From Candidatus Aenigmatarchaeota archaeon (lineage in GTDB: Archaea; Aenigmatarchaeota; Aenigmatarchaeia; GW2011-AR5): a stretch of DNA of 26,482 nt. Location of the stretch: positions 3,354-29,835 of the forward strand of contig JAGVVX010000040.1 in assembly GCA_018304565.1 (NCBI GenBank). Direction: 5' to 3'. This document shows positions 21,514 through 26,482 of the stretch, in pieces (the first letter of the stretch is position 1; each line of letters opens with the position of its first letter). Position numbers and translations under genes: made by a program. The notes under the pieces were generated by a model that saw nothing but the letters and a program-made list of their open reading frames with translations, had not been told where the DNA came from and ran no database searches.

Positions 21514-22031
21514 CACTCAATAACTTTCTTGCCTTTTTCCTGCGGAACGATGTTTATTTTGCCTTTGAATTTGCTGCCAAGCTCTTTGCCTTTGAAGTAT
21601 TCATGCATGAATATGGCTAGCGCAGCAACCTCGCTGTGCGGCTGGTTTGTTACAGCTATATTATAATTCACTAAAGAATAGAGTTCTCCTGGGACCTTTT
21701 CACCCCCGATGACAAAAAGAATCTTCTTCTTTTTTCTGATTTCTTTTATCCTTTTTTGCAGCGGCAGGCCGTACATTGTTGCGTGCACGATGCAGAAGCC
21801 TTTTTTCTTATTGGAATCAAGTATCTTCTTCCACTTTGTTTCATAGCCTATCCTGAATTTGCCGCCCCATCTCTTTGACGTTTTCTTCAAGCCTTCTATC
21901 ATGCTGCCATCATGGTCGCCGCTGTAGATTATAGCATCAGCGCCCAGAGCGCGCGCCACAAGGCCGCAGTGCGTGCTTATTCTGTCGTCTCTTCCAAAGC
22001 GGTGGCCTAAACGCAGTACGGTTATCATCAC
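21510..22031 (-). CDS. trm56: tRNA (cytidine-56-2'-O)-methyltransferase aTrm56
   Basis: Archaeal SPOUT-class enzyme that 2'-O-methylates C56 in the tRNA T-loop. The opening VLRLGHRFGRDDRISTHCGL is diagnostic, followed by ALGADAIIYSGDHD and the knot region LFVIGGEKVPGELY and NIAVTNQPHSEVAALAIF. 173 aa, normal. Overlaps the PAP2 gene by ATGA. Its target C56 lies three bases before the T-loop intron of tRNA-Pro. Confidence 0.93.
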   Translation of the reverse strand: MMITVLRLGHRFGRDDRISTHCGLVARALGADAIIYSGDHDGSMIEGLKKTSKRWGGKFRIGYETKWKKILDSNKKKGFCIVHATMYGLPLQKRIKEIRKKKKILFVIGGEKVPGELYSLVNYNIAVTNQPHSEVAALAIFMHEYFKGKELGSKFKGKINIVPQEKGKKVIEC

Positions 22032-22477
22032 AACACCCAGTTGAGTATAAGTGGAGAAACAGCCGCTATGGCAACCCCGATAATTAATCCTGCAACTGCA
22101 TCACTCTTGTAATGTCTTTTCTGCAGCACGCGTGTTATTGCTGCCGATACTGCAGCACCAGCAGCAAGAATCCAGACTAGCGGCTGGCTGAAAAACATGC
22201 CTATTGTCACAGATATGACGGCCGCACGCATCGAATGCAAACTAGGAAATGAAGATGCATCTATCCTTTCCAGGAAGTTTTTGTATTGCTGCTTCAGGGG
22301 CCTTTGCCTGAAAAAAGCCATGCGAAACAATGTTGTAAGCATGTAGCACAGAATAAGACTTACAATAAGCTGATATGTCACTTGAGGCTGGCCAAAAAAC
22401 CAGAACAGGCCGCCTACCAAGAAGTAGACGGGATTGCCGCCTAACGCTGCTATATCTTTCACGTTTTCAGAGCGCAT
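22028..22477 (-). CDS. PAP2-family membrane phosphatase
   Basis: 149 aa with several spans (YFLVGGLFWFFG, LIVSLILCYMLTTLF, ILAAGAAVSAAITRV, AGLIIGVAIAAVSPL). PAP2 motifs are FFRQRPL (KXXXXXXRP-type), SFPSLHSMRAA (PSGH, here PSLH) and KRHYKSDAVAGL (SRXXXXXHXXXD-type). Likely a lipid or isoprenoid phosphate phosphatase. A longer frame to 22645 is the tRNA-Gln gene, so I start at the ATG at 22477, which has GGTGA eight bases upstream. Confidence 0.85.
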   Translation of the reverse strand: MRSENVKDIAALGGNPVYFLVGGLFWFFGQPQVTYQLIVSLILCYMLTTLFRMAFFRQRPLKQQYKNFLERIDASSFPSLHSMRAAVISVTIGMFFSQPLVWILAAGAAVSAAITRVLQKRHYKSDAVAGLIIGVAIAAVSPLILNWVL

Positions 22478-22524
22478 TCTTTCACCAAATAGCCCCGAGC
22501 AGATTCGAACTGCTGTCAGTGGGT

Positions 22525-22570
22525 ATCCTTTGTCATCGCGGTTTCCCGCTAAAGTCTTTAGTTTTGGCAA
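22525..22570 (-). other. tRNA-Gln canonical intron, 46 nt (37/38)
   Basis: The central helix can be drawn as C32-T33-T34-T35 with intron AAGG, bulges GGT and ATA, and the anticodon stem outside. Within the intron are CTAAA/TTTAG and GCGG-GAAA-CCGC, the latter with a GNRA loop. Confidence 0.75.
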
Positions 22571-22592
22571 CCAAAGCCCACTATGCTTGACC

Positions 22593-22672
22593 TTTGTCCC
22601 TATCCATTCTGTAATATATCTTGATGTTCTTTGGGGGTCCACCAAGACCTTTCTTACAAGAAAGGGATTGGT
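22593..22672 (-). other. D-loop insert in tRNA-Gln, about 80 nt
   Basis: Boundaries are uncertain by a few bases. It contains a long hairpin, ACCAA, CCTTTCTT/AAGAAAGG, TTGGT, and a second one, TTGG/CCAA. No canonical bulge-helix-bulge could be drawn at the exon joins. Confidence 0.6.
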
Positions 22673-22750
22673 TCTACACCACGGGGCTGTACAGGAGCTT
22701 TAGATTAGTTCCAAAATAAATCTTAAATAAGCCAGCTGAAAGAATCTGAT

Positions 22751-23200
22751 ATGATGGATTTCGAACATTTTCTAGAGAAAAATGGAATATGGCATCAGTT
22801 CAAAGAAAGTCACAGCACAAAGTCTGCAAGAGAGGCGGCAGACAATGCAGGAGTGCCTTACGACAAGATAATCAAAACTCTTGTCTTTGAAACAGCCGAT
22901 GAGGTCTATCTTGTTATTGCACGGGCTGTTGATCGCGTCAGCACAAGGAAACTCAAAAAATTGCTTAGCGTAAGCGATACAAGACTTGCCTCACCGGATA
23001 AAGTAAAAGAAGCTACAGGCTATGAAGTCGGTGCAGTCCCGCCGATTGGGCATAGAAATCTGCGCATTTTCATGGATGAAAAAGTTCTGGATATGCAAAC
23101 AGCTTGGGCAGGCGGAGGAGCAACAAACCGTGTTATTGAGTTGAAGATAGAAGATGTGATAAAATTCTCGCAACCAACTATTGCAGACGTCTCGGAATAA
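22751..23200 (+). CDS. YbaK/ProX-type aminoacyl-tRNA deacylase
   Basis: 149 aa trans-editing domain that hydrolyses mischarged tRNA (Cys-, Ala- or similar on tRNA-Pro in known members). STKSAREAADNAGV, IIKTLVFE, STRKLKKLL, and the signature GYEVGAVPPIGH are present. Relevant because the ProRS here lacks an editing insert. Leaderless: TTAAATAAG lies about 25 bp before the ATG. Divergent from tRNA-Gln. Confidence 0.88.
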   Translation: MMDFEHFLEKNGIWHQFKESHSTKSAREAADNAGVPYDKIIKTLVFETADEVYLVIARAVDRVSTRKLKKLLSVSDTRLASPDKVKEATGYEVGAVPPIGHRNLRIFMDEKVLDMQTAWAGGGATNRVIELKIEDVIKFSQPTIADVSE

Positions 23201-23345
23201 TTCATACTATTGAACATCCAAAGAAAACGTTCTTCATACGTTCTTCATTTCAAACATTGTACTAATTTTCGGGCTTTGTACCAAAACCAGTATTAGAGAA
23301 GCTCCATAATCAACTAAAGAAACCTTTATATTGAGGTTCGCATAA

Positions 23346-23400
23346 ATCTTGGGAGAAGCTTCGCTTCTCCGAGATTCCAAAAAACTGCGCTTTTTGAGAA
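23346..23400. repeat. Two-hairpin repeat R2, copy B
   Basis: ATCTTGGGAGAAGC, a loop, GCTTCTCCGAGAT, then CCAAAAAACTGCGCTTTTTGAG. Nearly identical to 5812-5869 but with the first loop inverted (TTCG here, CGAA there). It lies just downstream of a TATA element (TTTATATTG, about 23325), so it is probably in the 5' leader of the next ORF. The 23201-23345 stretch holds no other recognisable gene. Confidence 0.65.
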
Positions 23401-23425
23401 AATAGACTTCGACGAGGTGAAAAAA

Positions 23426-23560
23426 ATGGAAAAAGAAAGTCAAGAATTACCAGTACAGGAAAAAGTACCTGCGTGGTCTGTCGCATACGCGACTATAGGA
23501 CCTAAAGACTACAAAGGACCTGACTTAGAAGAACAAAGACGAGATAAATACAGACTCTAG
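23426..23560 (+). CDS. Small hydrophilic protein, 44 aa
   Basis: Starts MEKESQELPVQEKVPAWSVA, then YATIGPKDYKG, ending RRDKYRL. GAGGTGA lies six bases upstream of the ATG, a strong ribosome site. Charged, probably partly disordered; no family recognised. Its leader contains R2 copy B. Confidence 0.55.
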   Translation: MEKESQELPVQEKVPAWSVAYATIGPKDYKGPDLEEQRRDKYRL

Positions 23561-23638
23561 CTGGACATCCCAGTGTCTTCTTCTTTAAGAATATTTTCAT
23601 TCATATAATCAAAGCCACATTGTAGGTGGGTTTGATAG

Positions 23639-25348
23639 ATGAAAATACTTCTTGTTCATTCTGATTTCATAGAATACGAGCCAAGAAAAAAGGCTATATC
23701 TAACGCAGAGGAAATAGAGAAAAGACACTTCAGGATTGACGACTGCCTTGTTGTCTTCTGCTCTTCCGAAGAAGGAGACACGGATAAGGTAGTCGGCAGT
23801 ACTGCCGGCGAGATCAGGAATGTAGCCAAGCAGGTTGAGACGAAAAGAATAGTCATTTACCCGTTTGTGCACCTGACTGCAAGCCCATCAAAGCCGCAGG
23901 TAGCTTTGCATCTTCTCAAGGAGATAGAAAAAGAGCTGAGCAAGGACTACGAAACCTTTCGTGCACCTTTTGGCTGGTACAAGGGCTTCACATTGAAATG
24001 CAAGGGCCATCCTCTTTCGGAGCTTTCGCGCGAGATCAGGGAAAGCGGGGTTGTAAAGGAAGCAGAAAAACCGAAAGAACAAAAAAAGCAGCCCACAAGC
24101 AAGATAATTCTTGACAGAAGGGATTTGCTGCCCAGTGATCACAGGATTCTTGGCGAGCAGCTTGGCATCTTTCATCTTTCTGATGATATAGGCCCCGGAT
24201 TGCCTTTATGGCTTCCGAAAGGCGAGACGCTGAGGAATATACTTGTGCAGTACATGCGGCAGGTTGAAGAACAGAATGGCTACAAGTATGTCAGCACGCC
24301 CCACATCACAAGAGGTTCCATGTACGAAAAGACAGGCCATCTGCCTTATTACAAAGATACGATGTACGCGCCCGTTGCCATAGAAGAGGAAGAATATTAC
24401 CTCAAGCCCATGAACTGCCCGCACCACCACGTGATTTACAGCAAGCTTGTTGAGAGTTACCGCGATCTGCCGCTGCGTCTTGCAGAAGCAGGCACGACTT
24501 ATAGGAATGAATTGTCAGGCGTGACGTATGGCTTAATCAGGGTAAGATGCTTCACTCAGAACGACTCGCATATCTATGTTATGCCTGACCAGCTCAAGGA
24601 CGAATTCATCAAAGTCTTGCGGCTTTTCAAGGACGTTTATGATGTTATGGGGATCAAAGATTACTGGTTCAGGCTTTCGTTGCCGGATTTCAAGACTAAT
24701 CCGGATAAATTCACCGGCGACCCGAAGGAATGGGATCATGCATGCGAAGAAATACGAAAGGCAATGAAAGAATTCGGTGCAAACTTTGTTGAAGAAACGG
24801 GCGAAGCGGCTTTCTACGGCCCAAAGATAGACGTGCAGATAAAGAACGCGCATGACAAGGAAGAAACAATTGCAACGTCCCAGGTTGACATTGTTGTTCC
24901 GAAAAGGCTGGGCTTGTCTTATGTTGACACAGGCGGAAACAAGAAAACACCTATTGTAATACACCGCGCAATACTTGGCAGCTATGAAAGATTCGTTGCG
25001 TATCTGCTTGAACAAACTGAAGGCAGGTTGCCTTTGTGGTTGGCGCCTGTCCAGGTTGCTGTAGTATCTGTGACAGACAGGAATATTGCGGCTGGAGAAA
25101 AACTTGTTGCTGAAATGAGGAAAAAAGGAATTCGTGCAGAAAGCGACACGCGCAATCATACGCTGCAATACAAGATACGGGAAGCTGAACTCCAGAAAGT
25201 GCCTTACATATTAGTCATAGGCGACAAGGAGCAGGAGAAAGGCACTGTTGCTGTACGGAAAAGGGATATCAAAGAAGTCAAATTCGATGTAAAGCCAGGT
25301 GACTTTATCAGCCAGCTGCTCAAAGAAATAGAAGCAAAAAACAAGTGA
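23639..25348 (+). CDS. thrS: Threonyl-tRNA synthetase, archaeal type
   Basis: Class II synthetase. The N-terminal 140 residues are the archaeal D-aminoacyl-tRNA-deacylase-like editing domain (MKILLVHSDFIEYE, YPFVHLTASPSKP, GWYKGFTLKCKGHP). The catalytic core follows, with PHITRGSMYEKTGHLPYY, the zinc/substrate Cys in MNCPHHHVIY, motif 2 TYRNELSGVTYGLIRVRCF, and motif 3 near HRAILGSYERF. The C-terminal anticodon-binding domain starts at LPLWLAPVQVAVV. 569 aa, slightly short. TAGGTGG precedes the ATG. Confidence 0.95.
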   Translation: MKILLVHSDFIEYEPRKKAISNAEEIEKRHFRIDDCLVVFCSSEEGDTDKVVGSTAGEIRNVAKQVETKRIVIYPFVHLTASPSKPQVALHLLKEIEKELSKDYETFRAPFGWYKGFTLKCKGHPLSELSREIRESGVVKEAEKPKEQKKQPTSKIILDRRDLLPSDHRILGEQLGIFHLSDDIGPGLPLWLPKGETLRNILVQYMRQVEEQNGYKYVSTPHITRGSMYEKTGHLPYYKDTMYAPVAIEEEEYYLKPMNCPHHHVIYSKLVESYRDLPLRLAEAGTTYRNELSGVTYGLIRVRCFTQNDSHIYVMPDQLKDEFIKVLRLFKDVYDVMGIKDYWFRLSLPDFKTNPDKFTGDPKEWDHACEEIRKAMKEFGANFVEETGEAAFYGPKIDVQIKNAHDKEETIATSQVDIVVPKRLGLSYVDTGGNKKTPIVIHRAILGSYERFVAYLLEQTEGRLPLWLAPVQVAVVSVTDRNIAAGEKLVAEMRKKGIRAESDTRNHTLQYKIREAELQKVPYILVIGDKEQEKGTVAVRKRDIKEVKFDVKPGDFISQLLKEIEAKNK

Positions 25349-25352
25349 TTCA

Positions 25353-26057
25353 ATGGCTTTCGAGGAAATTGCTGTTTGGCTGTTTGAGCTGATAAAAGCT
25401 TACGGCCCAATAAGCGTTTTCATTGGTGTTGTTCTAGAAGAAGTTATTGTTCCCATACCATCGCCGCTTGTTATCATGGGAGCCGGTGCACTGCTGATAC
25501 CTGCAGGTATCCCCCTTTCAAGCGCGTTGCCAATGATATTCTTTACAATTGTCATCCCCGGATCATTAGGAACGGTTGTCGGTTCTTTCTTTGTTTACGG
25601 TATCGGCTATTTTGGAGGCAAGCCTTTGCTGCAGCGTTTTGGCCGTTTTGTAGACTTTAACTGGAATGATGTACAGAAGTCCAGCAGAAAACTAGGGAAG
25701 GGCAGGAAGGTCTGGCTGAGCATAGCTTTCCTGCGTGCAGTTCCTGTGTTTCCAACGTCGCCTGTTTCTTTCCTCGCAGGTGCTTTGCGCCTTGATATTA
25801 AGAAATATGCAGTGGCTACTTTTATTGGCTCGATACCGCGCATATTTGTGCTATCTTTCTTGGGATGGTATTTCGGTTCCGCATACTTAAGCGTGGCGGG
25901 CAGCTTCACATTCATGGAGAACATTTTCCTTGCCTCTATGCTGCTTATAGCCGCTTACTTCCTGTACAAACACCACAAACATATCGTAAGGCACATGGAT
26001 CATCATGTGGGCAGGCATGTAAGAAGGCACATCAAAAATCTTCAGAAAAAGAAATAG
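25353..26057 (+). CDS. DedA/VTT-family membrane protein
   Basis: 234 aa. Family features: FIGVVLEEVIVPIPSPLVIMG near the N-terminus (acidic and proline residues of the re-entrant loop), GSFFVYGIGYFGGKPLL, RAVPVFPTSPVSFLAGAL (the Arg and Pro of the second loop), and GSIPRIFVLSFLGWYFG. Members act as lipid scramblases or flippases. The C-terminal tail is unusually His- and Arg-rich (KHHKHIVRHMDHHVGRHVRR). It starts 4 bp after thrS. Confidence 0.88.
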   Translation: MAFEEIAVWLFELIKAYGPISVFIGVVLEEVIVPIPSPLVIMGAGALLIPAGIPLSSALPMIFFTIVIPGSLGTVVGSFFVYGIGYFGGKPLLQRFGRFVDFNWNDVQKSSRKLGKGRKVWLSIAFLRAVPVFPTSPVSFLAGALRLDIKKYAVATFIGSIPRIFVLSFLGWYFGSAYLSVAGSFTFMENIFLASMLLIAAYFLYKHHKHIVRHMDHHVGRHVRRHIKNLQKKK

Positions 26058-26071
26058 CTCCGTCTTCAATG

Positions 26072-26311
26072 CTATTTGTTTTCAGTAGGCAGCTTTTCCT
26101 TCAGTATGTTTGCCAAGCTCAGCTTTATCTCTATATCTTCTTCAGGCTCGCCAAAGTTTTCCCTTAGAATTCGCAGATCATGCCCTTTTTTCTTTCTCAG
26201 CGCCAGAGCATGCTCTATCCTTTTGTAAAGCCTTGCAAGCTCTTCGTCAATGAGAACGATCTCTTTTTCAAGGCGCCTGACTTCAACGCGCATCTGTTCC
26301 TCGAGTGCCAT
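26072..26311 (-). CDS. Short coiled-coil protein, 79 aa
   Basis: Heptad-rich helix: MALEEQMRVEVRRLEKEIVL, then DEELARLYKRIEHALALRKK, then a second helix, EDIEIKLSLANILKEKL. The start at 26311 is set by AAAGGTG seven bases upstream. No family recognised; convergent with the DedA gene. Confidence 0.65.
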   Translation of the reverse strand: MALEEQMRVEVRRLEKEIVLIDEELARLYKRIEHALALRKKKGHDLRILRENFGEPEEDIEIKLSLANILKEKLPTENK

Positions 26312-26411
26312 AGATAACACCTTTCTGCGTCAAGAACAAACAAAATATCCAAATAAATTTATATTGGAAAGGACTTAAAGGTTTGAACTCTGATGTTAGA
26401 AGGTGAAGAAT

Positions 26412-26482
26412 TTGCAGCCTGTCAAAATAGGTTTCATTGGAATAGGTACAATGGGAAAAGGCATGGTCCAGAACCTGCTTAA
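26412..26482 (+). CDS. NAD(P)-dependent dehydrogenase, 6-PGDH/HIBADH type, 3'-truncated by window edge
   Basis: Only 23 codons are visible: PVKIGFIGIGTMGKGMVQNL. GFIGxGxMGxxM is the Rossmann dinucleotide motif of the 6-phosphogluconate/3-hydroxyisobutyrate dehydrogenase family. TTG start with AAGGTGA about 6 bases upstream, and TTTATATTGG at about 26358 as box A. Substrate cannot be told. Confidence 0.7.
   Translation, partial: MQPVKIGFIGIGTMGKGMVQNLL

Larger units (their letters stand above)
22490..22688 (-). tRNA. tRNA-Gln(UUG) with a 37/38 intron and a D-loop insert
   Basis: Acceptor AGCCCCG (22688-22682) pairs perfectly with CGGGGCT (22497-22491), with A73 at 22490 and no encoded CCA. 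Then TG and the archaeal Gln/Glu-type D-stem GTGT (22679-22676) with GCAT (22586-22583). Anticodon stem GTGGG/CCCAC, loop CTTTGG plus A with anticodon TTG (22574-22572), T-arm AGCAG-TTCGAAT-CTGCT. About 80 nt separate A14-G15 from G18-G19. Without the two inserts the molecule is about 73 nt. It lies directly upstream of the PAP2 gene. Confidence 0.85.

Noticed and set aside
22643..22670. An anticodon-arm-like hairpin with a TGT anticodon, suggesting tRNA-Thr
   Set aside because: The stem is a near-perfect palindrome with no matching T-arm or acceptor. The surrounding acceptor and D-stem belong to tRNA-Gln, so it is part of the D-loop insert.
23234..23443. A 69-aa minus-strand ORF through R2 copy B
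   Set aside because: No initiation signal, and it crosses the repeat. Part of it (SLVDYGASLILVLVQ) looks protein-like, but not enough to call a gene.

Overview
The window is archaeal. It encodes a proteasome beta subunit with a Thr1 active site, the KH/beta-CASP termination nuclease FttA (aCPSF1), eL43, RpoP, prefoldin beta, SepF, archaeal-type ProRS and ThrRS, Trm5/Taw1/Taw2 and aTrm56. Many starts sit about 25 bp after an AT-rich box A with no leader, and other genes use GGTGA-type Shine-Dalgarno sites. A shortened eL43, many tiny proteins and heavily split tRNA genes suggest a small-genome (DPANN-like) archaeon, but the lineage is inference.

Layout. 1-1.4 kb: 3' part of the CCA-adding enzyme, a tiny membrane protein and sepF. 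1.5-2.5 kb: two small proteins and the first copy of a nested-hairpin element (R1). 2.5-5.2 kb: psmB and fttA. 5.2-5.9 kb: a second, larger R1 copy lying inside the remains of a minus-strand gene. 5.9-6.85 kb: eL43-rpoP-pfdB-UPF0147 operon. 6.85-8.85 kb (minus): tRNA-Pro(UGG), csaA, proS. 8.85-13.4 kb: an accessory island in which each module is followed by a tRNA-end-like repeat: PBECR/DUF2283, a decayed kinase, AbrB/PIN, Fic with a three-site operator, and an unknown gene. 13.4-16.2 kb: GIY-YIG protein, small membrane proteins, msrB, adk and a UPF0200 kinase. 16.2-20.2 kb: a wyosine-tRNA cluster (trm5, taw2, taw1) with a HAD phosphatase gene broken by an IS200-like element. 20.2-22.7 kb (minus, apart from one small plus-strand ORF): an unknown protein, aTrm56, a PAP2 protein and tRNA-Gln(UUG). 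22.7-26.5 kb: YbaK, thrS, a DedA protein, a coiled-coil protein and the start of a dehydrogenase gene.

The two tRNA genes stand out. The 189-bp tRNA-Pro gene becomes a complete 74-nt tRNA only if three introns are removed: 14 nt at 33/34, 48 nt at 37/38 and 53 nt at 59/60 in the T-loop. Each has a bulge-helix-bulge (BHB) site, and the second BHB spans the first splice junction, which implies ordered splicing. The tRNA-Gln gene has a 46-nt intron at 37/38 and an insert of about 80 nt in the D-loop for which I find no canonical BHB. Most genes here serve tRNA maturation, charging, modification or proofreading. The mobile signals are the IS200-like transposase, the R1 elements that share its hairpin type, a second two-hairpin repeat (R2), and the cassette-like island starting at the 5' end of tRNA-Pro.
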